Shown: positions 1 through 6,812, numbered from the stretch's first letter. The stretch is DNA of 15,827 nucleotides from an uncultured Eubacteriales bacterium (GCA_900544525.1 UQVN01000055.1:1-15827); one strand, 5' to 3'. Made by a program: numbers and translations. Notes: generated from the letters alone by a model not told the origin.

Positions 1-1551
1 CAGCTGATACAACTCTATTTTATAGAAACTTATTCCTTTCTTGAACAATTTGATACAATTTTACTGGAAGTGAAAAAAAACCAGCATTTCTCTTCTGAAA
101 ATCTTCAAGAATTATTCCGTATTTTACATACAATAAAAGGTTCTTCTTCTATGATGCCATTTTCTTCTATTACAGAAGTGACTCATAAAATAGAAGATCT
201 TTTTTCTCATATCCAGTCCCATGGAATCCATAGGATTTCTCAACCACTACAAAAAGAATTATTGCAACTTCTATATTCTTTTTCAAGTTTTTTACAAGCG
301 GAACTTAACTCTATAGAAAACCAACAAACTCTTGGTTCAAATATCGACCATTTTGCTAAAAAAATTAAGGATATTTCGGATAAAAGAAAAAAGAAAAAAG
401 AAGATGAATTTCCTTGTTCCTCTTCTTTTCCTTTTGCTACTCCCTATATCCTTCAATTACACTTTCCCGATGACATCGGTATGGAAAGGGCCCGTTCCTT
501 CGTTATTATCGCCTCTCTAACTAAGGAACAGTTCTCCTTTGACTATTATCCCACAGATTTGGAACAAATTTCAAATGAGATTCTTAAAAACCAAGGATTA
601 TTACTTTGTTTTCCAACAAAAGAGGAGTTACAAACTGCAAAACAATATTTAGAGCACAGCCTTAACGTAACTGCAATCGAGGAACTTCTTGTTTTAGAAG
701 AAACATCTGCTCCCATCCATGTTGATACTGCTTTTGAAAATAGCTTAGCCTCTTTTCAATGCTCAAATAGAAAAACGAAGCTACCTCCTTCTCTCGTTGT
801 CCAAGCTAGTAAATTCGAATCCCTTGAACAACTAGCAACACAAATTATGCAATGTCAATCTACATTATATCATACTTTAAATGAGGAATTACCAAAAACT
901 TCTGGTGTGTTTCTTGAATTGGAACATCTTCAAGAACTTTCCATGGAACTAGAGCATCATGCCTCTTCTTTCCTTTTAATTCCTCTTTCATTGCTCTTTG
1001 AAAAAATGGAACTTCTCCTCCATACTTTAGAGGAAAAACTCCAAAAAAAAGTACACTTTTTGACTGCTGGAGAAGACTTAATGATTACAAAGCCTGCCTT
1101 TGATGCTTTAAATACCGCCTGTATTCATCTTATTCGAAATGCAATGGATCACGGCATTGAATCAACAGCACAAGAAAGAATATCCGCTCGCAAAAATGAA
1201 ATTGGAACTATCTCTATTTTGGCAGACTTGAATTCTTTTGGTCTGTCATTGACGGTACAAGATGATGGATATGGAATTGATACCGATAAAATTTTAGAAA
1301 AAGCCAAAGCATCTGGATTGTTAAAAAAATCCCCTTCCCTTTACAGTCATTCTGAAATTTTAGAGCTTATCTTTTTACCTGGACTTTCCATCAAGCAACA
1401 GGTATCTGAATTTTCTGGTCGTGGAATTGGCATGGATATTGTCTCTCAGATTATTACTTCTTTAAATGGAAAGATTTTCATTACAAGTGAGCCTTTATCA
1501 GGAACAACCATTGAGCTTTCTCTCCCTTATTCTTCTATTTTTTCTTATTAA
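1..1551 (+). CDS. cheA: CheA-family chemotaxis histidine kinase lacking the P5 domain (5' partial)
   Basis: The frame is open from base 1, so the gene starts just outside the window; alignment by eye to other CheA N-termini suggests only a few residues are missing. The GTG at 70 lies inside the P1 helix bundle and is not the start. In visible numbering, P1/Hpt has the phospho-acceptor His43 in LHTIKGSS. A CheY-binding P2-like domain spans about 149-235 and a P3 dimerisation region about 264-340. The P4 ATPase domain carries the N box HLIRNAMDHGIE (Asn380), G1 DDGYGID (421-427), the F-box region LIFLPGLS, G2 SGRGIGMD (472-479) and GTT at 501-503. The protein ends 13 residues later, so the CheW-like P5 domain that docks CheW and receptors is absent. 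The kinase motifs look intact. CheA phosphorylates CheY/CheB; how this form is coupled to receptors is unclear. It lies upstream of flgM on the same strand. Confidence 0.9.
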   Translation, partial: QLIQLYFIETYSFLEQFDTILLEVKKNQHFSSENLQELFRILHTIKGSSSMMPFSSITEVTHKIEDLFSHIQSHGIHRISQPLQKELLQLLYSFSSFLQAELNSIENQQTLGSNIDHFAKKIKDISDKRKKKKEDEFPCSSSFPFATPYILQLHFPDDIGMERARSFVIIASLTKEQFSFDYYPTDLEQISNEILKNQGLLLCFPTKEELQTAKQYLEHSLNVTAIEELLVLEETSAPIHVDTAFENSLASFQCSNRKTKLPPSLVVQASKFESLEQLATQIMQCQSTLYHTLNEELPKTSGVFLELEHLQELSMELEHHASSFLLIPLSLLFEKMELLLHTLEEKLQKKVHFLTAGEDLMITKPAFDALNTACIHLIRNAMDHGIESTAQERISARKNEIGTISILADLNSFGLSLTVQDDGYGIDTDKILEKAKASGLLKKSPSLYSHSEILELIFLPGLSIKQQVSEFSGRGIGMDIVSQIITSLNGKIFITSEPLSGTTIELSLPYSSIFSY

Positions 1552-1593
1552 ATGATGAAAAACACACTTTATGAACGTTTCCCTTAGATATAA

Positions 1594-1626
1594 CGTCGAA
1601 CAGAAATACAATATTTCTGCTCGACG
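1594..1626. other. Strong inverted repeat/hairpin between cheA and flgM
   Basis: CGTCGA (1594-1599) pairs with TCGACG (1621-1626), and CAGAAATA (1601-1608) pairs with TATTTCTG (1612-1619). There is one A/C mismatch (1600/1620) and a 3-nt CAA loop, giving 14 base pairs. No T-tract follows on either strand, so this is not a textbook intrinsic terminator. It could be an mRNA 3'-end structure for cheA, a terminator of another type, or a palindromic protein-binding site. Confidence 0.75.
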
Positions 1627-1644
1627 CCGTCCCTCAAAAACAAA

Positions 1645-1673
1645 CTAGGAACTTGAAAAACTACTCTAGGAAC
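1645..1673. repeat. Direct repeat CTAGGAAC x2, 21-bp period
   Basis: CTAGGAAC occurs at 1645-1652 and again at 1666-1673. The period is 21 bp, about two helical turns, so both copies face the same side of the DNA. They lie upstream of the flgM promoter. A regulator-binding site is possible but no factor is known. Confidence 0.5.
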
Positions 1674-1676
1674 CTT

Positions 1677-1699
1677 CTTATTTATCGTGTATACTTAAA
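1677..1699. promoter_or_regulatory. Two-block motif also present at the fliD promoter
   Basis: CTTATTTATCG (1677-1687), one base, then GTATACTTAAA (1689-1699). The same two 11-mers occur in the same order at 10122-10132 and 10140-10150, separated by 7 bases, where they overlap the reverse-strand fliD promoter. Read on the minus strand, the copy here offers a sigma-28-like -10 core (CGATAAATAAG) facing back toward cheA, with its upstream half displaced by 6 bp. Its function is unknown. Confidence 0.5.
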
Positions 1700-1739
1700 A
1701 CGTTCTATGATTTTAAAATAGGTATCTTATCATTCTTCT

Positions 1740-1766
1740 TAATCTTTTAAAATCATCTGTCGATAT
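1740..1766 (+). promoter_or_regulatory. Sigma-28 (SigD/FliA) type promoter of flgM operon
   Basis: TAAT (1740-1743), a 15-bp spacer, then GTCGATAT (1759-1766). This is close to the Firmicute SigD consensus (TAAA, 15 bp, CCGATAT) and nearly identical to the element in front of fliD. Transcription should begin roughly 30 nt before the flgM start codon. Confidence 0.7.
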
Positions 1767-1785
1767 TATTGAAAGAAGTCTTTTT

Positions 1786-1791
1786 AAGGAG
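1786..1791 (+). promoter_or_regulatory. Ribosome binding site of flgM
   Basis: AAGGAG lies 12 nt before ATG 1804 but only 3 nt before the in-frame GTG at 1795. This favours the ATG, although the spacing is on the long side. Confidence 0.6.
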
Positions 1792-1803
1792 TGTGTGACC
1801 AAT

Positions 1804-2109
1804 ATGAAAATTTCATTTAATCCGATTGTTCCTTTGAAAGAACAATCTACAAACGTCAACCAAACGAACTCTTTTTCAAATAGTGTAAAAAAAAATTTTG
1901 ATACTGTTACCATCCATTCTAATGAAAAGGAAATTAACAATCAGATATTTACTAAAAAACTAACGACTTCTATGTTAAACGATATAAACAATAGATACGA
2001 ACAACCAGATCGAGAGGAAAAACTGCGTATGCTACAACAACAAATACAATCTGGTACTTATAATCCAGATAGTATTACAATTGCAAATAAAATTCTTTTA
2101 TTAAAATAG
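1804..2109 (+). CDS. flgM: Anti-sigma-28 factor FlgM
   Basis: This 101-aa protein has the FlgM layout: a polar, probably unstructured N-terminal half and a conserved C-terminal sigma-binding part (residues about 65-98, including EKLRMLQQQIQSGTYNPDS followed by IANKILLL). FlgM binds the flagellar sigma factor in the cytoplasm and is exported through the finished hook-basal body, releasing the sigma factor for late genes. Start ATG 1804 is chosen from RBS spacing; a GTG nine bases upstream would add three residues. It heads the flgM-flgN-flgK-flgL-fliW-csrA unit behind a sigma-28-type promoter, so it probably feeds back on its own expression. Its presumed partner sigma factor is encoded at 12334-13119. 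Confidence 0.9.
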   Translation: MKISFNPIVPLKEQSTNVNQTNSFSNSVKKNFDTVTIHSNEKEINNQIFTKKLTTSMLNDINNRYEQPDREEKLRMLQQQIQSGTYNPDSITIANKILLLK

Positions 2110-2118
2110 GAGGATTCC

Positions 2119-2562
2119 ATGGATCAATTTTCAAATTTTATAAAATTATTAAATGACTACATTGCCTTATTTGATGCCCTCATCGAAGTCGAACAAGAAA
2201 AATTGATAGCGGCGAAAAAGAATCGCGTTACTTTTGTAGAAGAGGCCATGAAAAAAGAACAAGTTTTTATTTTAAAACTTCGAGGTTTTGATAAGAAACG
2301 AGAACAACTCCAACAAAAACTTGGATTTTCCTCCTTGTCATTTCAACAAATTTTAGAACGAAGTTCTGGAAAAGAACAAGAACAATTACTTCTTCTCTTT
2401 CCACGGTTTAAAGAACGAATGCTTCTTCTTCAAGAAGTCAGCGAAAATGCAAAAAAAATGATAGAGATCAATTTACATACCATTGAAAAAGCATTAGCTC
2501 AACAAAAAATCCCTTCTACAGAACAGAAACAAACGGGAACTTTTCATTCGAAAAAAATTTAA
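2119..2562 (+). CDS. flgN: Flagellar export chaperone FlgN
   Basis: This 147-aa, highly helical and charged protein has the length, heptad-like pattern and genomic position (between flgM and flgK) of FlgN. FlgN is the cytosolic chaperone that holds FlgK and FlgL before export. The helical part covers about residues 1-130 and the tail is polar and probably disordered. The RBS AGGAGG (2108-2113) overlaps the flgM stop codon, which suggests translational coupling. Sequence identity in FlgN families is low, so context carries much of the assignment. Confidence 0.85.
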   Translation: MDQFSNFIKLLNDYIALFDALIEVEQEKLIAAKKNRVTFVEEAMKKEQVFILKLRGFDKKREQLQQKLGFSSLSFQQILERSSGKEQEQLLLLFPRFKERMLLLQEVSENAKKMIEINLHTIEKALAQQKIPSTEQKQTGTFHSKKI

Positions 2563-2573
2563 CGGAGGTTTTT

Positions 2574-4178
2574 ATGATACGATCTACTTTTGCAAGTTTT
2601 ACAACTGCACAACTGGCACTAAATGCAAGTCAGCGTGCTTTAGATGTTGCAGGGCAAAACATTGCTAATATTAACACTTCTGGATATACAAGACAACGTC
2701 TTGATCTCATGAGCTTAAACTTTCGCAGTAGTTCCACAAGTTCCACTTCCACAAACCAACGTGCAGGATTTGGTGTTGAAATTACTGGAATTTCACAAGT
2801 TCGAGATCCTTTTTTGGATATTCAATATCGAAACCAAATGTCTAAAGTAGGAGGTGCGGACGCCAAACAAAGTATTTTAGAACAATTAGAAGATATTTTT
2901 GATGAAACCGATCGAGATGCTATCCAAACGGCATTTAACGATCTTTCCTCTCAACTTCAAAAACTTTCTCAAAACCCAGGAGAAAAATCTTACGATAGTG
3001 CTACAAGAGCTTCTATGGAAGTGTTGCTCAACTTATTTCACGTCAATGAAACAGAATTAACAAGCACAAAAGAAATGACTGCTGAGAGCCTAAAAACAAC
3101 AGATATCACTTCTATTAATGATATTCTCTCTCGTATTCAAGAGTTAAACGCGTCAATTAAAACAAGTGATATTATCGGTAATCCAGCCCTTGAACTTATG
3201 GATGAGAGAAACCTTTTATTGGATGAACTGTCCAATTATCTTCCCATTCATGTAACCTATTTAGAAAACGACGTTGGCTCTGGTCATAAAGTGAATCTAT
3301 TAAATGTAAATCTACAGACGACTGACGGAAATACATTAACGCTCATTCGAGATAATCAAATTGGCTCTATTCAGATTCAAGTGGAGGATTCCCCTTCTTG
3401 TAAAGTTACAAGTCTCTCTCTTACAACGGCACAAGATGATGCAGGCAATCGTACAACAGAACAATTGATTTCCAATCAATCCGTTTTATTAGAAAGTGGC
3501 TCATTAAAGGGAACGATTGAAATGCTTAACTGTTCTAGCATTTTTGATGTTCCAGCGACAGATACGAAAGGCTTCGGTTATTATGAAACTTCGATGCAGG
3601 CAATGGTTTGCCAATTTACAGAACAACTAAATGCTCTTAATATCGATGCTGCAAAACAACTGGGACTTAGCAATCCAGAACAATACGCCCTTTTTACAAA
3701 AATTGATACTACAAAGGACTTATCGATTTCTAATATTCAAATCAACCCTGAATGGCGAAATGGAACTATTTCCATTATTAATACAACCAACAAAAACCCA
3801 GATGGGACTCCAGAGACAACTGATAATTCATGTATTTTAAACTTAATCAATCAATTAAGTAGCAATCAAAACTTTACCTTCCAGACTGGGACAACAAATT
3901 TAACCTTTTTTACTGGAAGTTTTATTGATTGCTATAGCGATCTACAAAACACACTTGCGATTGACACAAAATCAACAACTACTTTGCTTCAAAGTCAACT
4001 AAATGTTGCCGATCAAATTTCAAACTCTCGTGATAATTTATCAGGTGTTTCTCTTGATGAAGAAGCAATCAGCCTTATGCATTATCAACAGTCTTATAGT
4101 GCAGCGGCTCGTCTTATGACAGCACTGGATGAAGCACTTGACATTTTGATCAATAGTACAGGTGTTGTTGGACGTTAA
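2574..4178 (+). CDS. flgK: Flagellar hook-associated protein 1 FlgK
   Basis: This 534-aa protein is FlgK (HAP1), the first hook-filament junction protein, exported through the flagellar secretion system. The N-terminal rod-type motif is canonical (residues about 1-42: ALNASQRALDVAGQNIANIN then TSGYTRQR). The C-terminal helix is equally typical (GVSLDEEAISLMHYQQSYSA, then AARLM and a run to the end). The central 150-450 region is variable, as usual for surface-exposed parts. RBS GGAGG lies 8 nt before ATG 2574. It sits 11 nt after flgN, whose product is its chaperone. Confidence 0.96.
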   Translation: MIRSTFASFTTAQLALNASQRALDVAGQNIANINTSGYTRQRLDLMSLNFRSSSTSSTSTNQRAGFGVEITGISQVRDPFLDIQYRNQMSKVGGADAKQSILEQLEDIFDETDRDAIQTAFNDLSSQLQKLSQNPGEKSYDSATRASMEVLLNLFHVNETELTSTKEMTAESLKTTDITSINDILSRIQELNASIKTSDIIGNPALELMDERNLLLDELSNYLPIHVTYLENDVGSGHKVNLLNVNLQTTDGNTLTLIRDNQIGSIQIQVEDSPSCKVTSLSLTTAQDDAGNRTTEQLISNQSVLLESGSLKGTIEMLNCSSIFDVPATDTKGFGYYETSMQAMVCQFTEQLNALNIDAAKQLGLSNPEQYALFTKIDTTKDLSISNIQINPEWRNGTISIINTTNKNPDGTPETTDNSCILNLINQLSSNQNFTFQTGTTNLTFFTGSFIDCYSDLQNTLAIDTKSTTTLLQSQLNVADQISNSRDNLSGVSLDEEAISLMHYQQSYSAAARLMTALDEALDILINSTGVVGR

Positions 4179-4192
4179 CGATATTAACGATG

Positions 4193-4199
4193 AAAGGAG
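4193..4199 (+). promoter_or_regulatory. Ribosome binding site of flgL
   Basis: AAAGGAG with 5-nt spacing to ATG 4205 decides the start. The in-frame ATG at 4190 lies upstream of this site and has no RBS of its own. Confidence 0.75.
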
Positions 4200-4204
4200 T
4201 TTTT

Positions 4205-5212
4205 ATGAGAATTACAAACGGAAGTGTTATAAGAAATTATAAATCCCAGCTTGCTTCTTCTCTTTCCAATTTGGACTCAGCTCGTATGCAAGTCTTAACG
4301 GGACGAAAATTTAGCAAGGCTTCGGAAAATCCAACCGCTGCTTTTCGTGAAACGCAGCTCTATCGAAAATACACAGCAAACCAAGATTACCAAGATACGG
4401 TAAAAGATATGATTTCTCGCCAAGATGTACAGGAAAATGCTTTAAGAGAAATTAATACAGAAACACAAGAAATTTTAAAAGATTACCTCGTCCGTGTAAA
4501 AAGTGGTGGTATTACTTCTGCTGAGCGAAAAACCTATGCAACTGCTCTTAGAACAAAACAAAATTCTATGTTGCTCAGTTTAAATAGCTCTTATGAAGAT
4601 AGTTATGTATTAGCGGGCGGAGATGGAAAGAATAAACCTTTTTCCCTCGATCCGAATACAAACACTCTTTTATATCGTGGAATTCCTGTTTCCACAACGG
4701 ATCCAGACCAACAAAAGACCCTTGATCAACTGGCAGACCAAAAAACTTATATTGATATCGGCTTTGGGCTTTCTTTTAATGCTCAAGGGCAAGTCAATGG
4801 CTCTAGCGCTTTTAACACCTCTTTGCCAGGAATTAAAGCTATTGGTTATGGCGTAACAGCTGATGGTACTCCAAAAAATATTATTGATATTTGTGGGGAA
4901 CTAGCGACTGAACTAGAAAAAGAAGATATTGACTGGGATCATTTTGATTCCTTGACAACACAGTTAGAAAATACTTATAACAGCCTTTTAAGCAGCATTA
5001 CTGGAATCGGTGTACAATCCCAGTTCCTGACACAAACTTCGGAACGCTTAGAGACAGAAGAACTTGCTTTAACAGAACAAATTTCTAATGTTTCCGAAAT
5101 GGAGCTAACCGAGGGTATTACTAATTATTCTTGGATGCAATACGCCTATAATGCCGCTTTGCAAGTGGGCAGTAATATTATTTCTAACTCTCTATTAGAT
5201 TTTATGAAATAA
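4205..5212 (+). CDS. flgL: Flagellar hook-associated protein 3 FlgL
   Basis: This 335-aa protein is FlgL (HAP3), which joins FlgK to the flagellin filament. The N-terminus is flagellin-like (MRITNGSVIRNYKSQLASSL, with the later stretch GRKFSKASENPTAA). The C-terminal helix ends ALQVGSNIISNSLLDFMK, the coiled-coil end typical of HAP3 and flagellins. The start is taken at ATG 4205 behind a good RBS rather than ATG 4190. It follows flgK by 26 nt; that gap carries a 9-bp tandem near-repeat (TTAACGATA/TTAACGATG) of unclear meaning. Confidence 0.95.
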   Translation: MRITNGSVIRNYKSQLASSLSNLDSARMQVLTGRKFSKASENPTAAFRETQLYRKYTANQDYQDTVKDMISRQDVQENALREINTETQEILKDYLVRVKSGGITSAERKTYATALRTKQNSMLLSLNSSYEDSYVLAGGDGKNKPFSLDPNTNTLLYRGIPVSTTDPDQQKTLDQLADQKTYIDIGFGLSFNAQGQVNGSSAFNTSLPGIKAIGYGVTADGTPKNIIDICGELATELEKEDIDWDHFDSLTTQLENTYNSLLSSITGIGVQSQFLTQTSERLETEELALTEQISNVSEMELTEGITNYSWMQYAYNAALQVGSNIISNSLLDFMK

Positions 5213-5281
5213 TGATATAACGATTAAAAAAAACGATGAAACCATAGTTTTTTCATTGATAGAATTGTGAGGTATTGATTT

Positions 5282-5761
5282 ATGAACTTACTTGCCAATT
5301 ACTTTGGTAATATCTCTTATACAAAAGAAGATGTCGTACATTTTCCAAATGGTTTATTTGGCTTTGAAGAGGAAACCGATTTCCTTCCACTTCCCTTTGA
5401 TCCAGCCAGTGATTTTATGCTCTCCCTACAGAGTATAAAAACCCCATCTCTGTCTTTTATTATTATGAATCCTTTTTATCTTCTTCCTTCTTATGAACCA
5501 TGTTTATCAACGGAAGATCAAAAATTACTACAAATATCAAAGGATTTTCAAAAAGATATTTCCTATTATGTTATTTCTGTAATTCATGACGAAATAAAAG
5601 ATTGTACGATTAATTTAAAATGCCCAATCGCAGTGAATAACCAAAATCGATACGCTTGTCAGCTTATGCTGGATTCTAAAGATTATACATTCCGCCATGC
5701 CTTATCCACATTTCAAAAAAAGGAGGAGTCTCATGTTAATTCTACAGCGGAAAAAAAATGA
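5282..5761 (+). CDS. fliW: Flagellar assembly factor FliW
   Basis: This 159-aa protein is FliW. Family hallmarks are HFPNGLFGFEE near residues 20-30, the central SLSFIIMNPF segment, and ISVIHDE followed by NLKCPIAVNNQNRYACQLML. In Bacillus subtilis FliW binds either flagellin or CsrA: flagellin that has not been exported titrates FliW, freeing CsrA to block flagellin translation. A weak RBS (GTGAGG, 5267-5272) lies 9 nt before ATG 5282. The last 29 nt overlap csrA, so the two are probably translated together. A 69-nt gap with weak alternative hairpins separates it from flgL. Confidence 0.95.
   Translation: MNLLANYFGNISYTKEDVVHFPNGLFGFEEETDFLPLPFDPASDFMLSLQSIKTPSLSFIIMNPFYLLPSYEPCLSTEDQKLLQISKDFQKDISYYVISVIHDEIKDCTINLKCPIAVNNQNRYACQLMLDSKDYTFRHALSTFQKKEESHVNSTAEKK
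5720..5726 (+). promoter_or_regulatory. Ribosome binding site of csrA, inside fliW
   Basis: AAGGAGG with 6-nt spacing to ATG 5733 sets the csrA start within the end of fliW. The site contains two adjacent GGA triplets (AAGGAGGAG), the core recognised by CsrA, so self-regulation is conceivable but unproven. Confidence 0.75.
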
Positions 5762-5975
5762 ATCTCTCGTCATCGGTGATAATATTACAATTACCATCGT
5801 TGATTCGGGCTCTGATTGGGTAAAACTAGCCATCGATGCTCCAAAAGATATTCCTATCGTTCGAACGGAGCTTTTAGAAGCTGTCTCCACCAATAAAGAA
5901 GCTTCCACACCAGATAAAACTTCAGTTATGCTTTTAAAACAACTTTTAGAACAAAAAAATCCACAAAAGGACTGA
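5733..5975 (+). CDS. csrA: Carbon storage/translation regulator CsrA
   Basis: This 80-aa protein is CsrA, the dimeric RNA-binding regulator that covers GGA motifs at ribosome binding sites. It begins MLILQRKKNESLVIGDNI and continues with KLAIDAPKDIPIVRTELLEA. The RNA-contact residue Arg44 and the N-terminal Arg6 are in place. It is longer than E. coli CsrA (61 aa) by a polar C-terminal tail of about 25 residues, as in FliW-regulated CsrA proteins, where the C-terminus takes part in FliW binding. The start is ATG 5733, with a strong RBS inside fliW; an upstream in-frame ATG at 5697 would add twelve residues foreign to the family. The usual target, flagellin mRNA, is not in this window. Confidence 0.95.
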   Translation: MLILQRKKNESLVIGDNITITIVDSGSDWVKLAIDAPKDIPIVRTELLEAVSTNKEASTPDKTSVMLLKQLLEQKNPQKD

Positions 5976-5993
5976 CAAAAGATAAGATTGATT

Positions 5994-5999
5994 GAGGAG
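5994..5999 (+). promoter_or_regulatory. Ribosome binding site of the C39-like lipoprotein gene
   Basis: GAGGAG with 7-nt spacing to ATG 6007. The ATG at 6001 is only 1 nt away and the TTG at 5992 lies upstream of the site, so 6007 is preferred. Confidence 0.65.
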
Positions 6000-6006
6000 A
6001 ATGCTC

Positions 6007-6705
6007 ATGAAAAAATATTTATTATCCCTTTTTTTCTGCGCCTGTTTCCTATTCTCTAGTTGTTCAAAAACAGAAAGTCAACAACAAATTAGCACTCCAA
6101 AACAGGAAACGGCTATTGCTACAACATCGTCCTCATCCGAACACGATATCTACGCCGCTATTTTAAATAGCTCTCTTGGCCCGATTACTTATTACAATCA
6201 AAACGATATTCGCTGGTATGAGCATTTATATGGAGGGGAAGATCCTCTCTCCATCTATGGATGTGGTCCAACTACATTAGCTTGTCTTGTTAGCAGTTTC
6301 ATCGATCCACAAATGACGCCCGATAAAATGGCAGATTGGGCAACAGAAAATGGGTTCTGGGCGCCGAAAAATGGCTCTTATCATACAATTATACCAGAAG
6401 GACTCTCTTCTTTTGGTTTTCAAGTGACAAGCATAACAAATCCTTCCAAACAGACAATTCTCTCTTCCCTTAATTCGAACCATATTTTAGTCGGCTTAAT
6501 GGGAGAAGGACATTTTACAAAAGAAGGACACTTTATTCTTATTTTAGGAGTAACAAAGAATGGAAAACTTCACATTGCAGATGTGAACAACTATGAAAAC
6601 ACAAAAAAAACTTGGAACATTGATACTATCGTAAAAGAATTAAAAATAACGGCTTCTGCTGGTGGCCCTCTATGGGAAGTTTCCCTTCCAAAACCGACAA
6701 AATAG
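6007..6705 (+). CDS. Putative C39-like cysteine peptidase lipoprotein
   Basis: This 232-aa protein starts with a lipoprotein signal: KK, a hydrophobic core, and an FSSC lipobox with Cys19 as the predicted lipidated residue. A Ser/Thr/Gln-rich linker (about 20-55) leads to a domain resembling the Peptidase_C39_2 papain-like family. YYNQNDIRW carries Gln65 (oxyanion), YGCGPTT the nucleophile Cys86, and EGHFILILG His175; IADVNN (Asp192 or Asn194) probably supplies the third residue. All catalytic positions look present, so a peptidase or transferase acting outside the membrane is likely. The substrate is unknown. It starts 31 nt after csrA and is the last gene before the terminator, so it is probably cotranscribed with flgM-csrA. 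In B. subtilis the gene after csrA is flagellin; here it is this lipoprotein. Confidence 0.75.
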   Translation: MKKYLLSLFFCACFLFSSCSKTESQQQISTPKQETAIATTSSSSEHDIYAAILNSSLGPITYYNQNDIRWYEHLYGGEDPLSIYGCGPTTLACLVSSFIDPQMTPDKMADWATENGFWAPKNGSYHTIIPEGLSSFGFQVTSITNPSKQTILSSLNSNHILVGLMGEGHFTKEGHFILILGVTKNGKLHIADVNNYENTKKTWNIDTIVKELKITASAGGPLWEVSLPKPTK

Positions 6706-6755
6706 GACTCCTATTACTGAACAAAGTGTGCTTTATGAGGAATCCTGTAAGATGA

Positions 6756-6796
6756 AAAATAGGACTGTTGCTATCTTGTAACAACAGTCCTATTTT
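6756..6796. terminator. Bidirectional intrinsic terminator between lipoprotein gene and fliT-like gene
   Basis: A perfect 15-bp stem (AAAATAGGACTGTTG at 6756-6770 with its complement at 6782-6796) has an 11-nt loop. It is flanked by A-run and T-run on either side, so it can stop transcription in both directions. It lies between two converging units, which fits that role. Confidence 0.9.
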
Positions 6797-6812
6797 CGTG
6801 CCTATCAAAAGT

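Noticed and set aside
70..72. GTG as the start codon of the kinase gene
   Set aside because: The upstream frame to base 1 encodes a continuous Hpt helix (FIETYSFLEQFDTILLEV), so the gene extends past the window edge.
1713..1940. Minus-strand open frame of 75 codons over the flgM leader
   Set aside because: It is antisense to flgM and its promoter and its T-rich composition explains the hydrophobic product.
4175..4191. Tandem TTAACGATA/TTAACGATG in the flgK-flgL gap
   Set aside because: The repeat is short, has only two units, and is partly echoed in other AT-rich gaps here. It is too weak to call a regulatory element.
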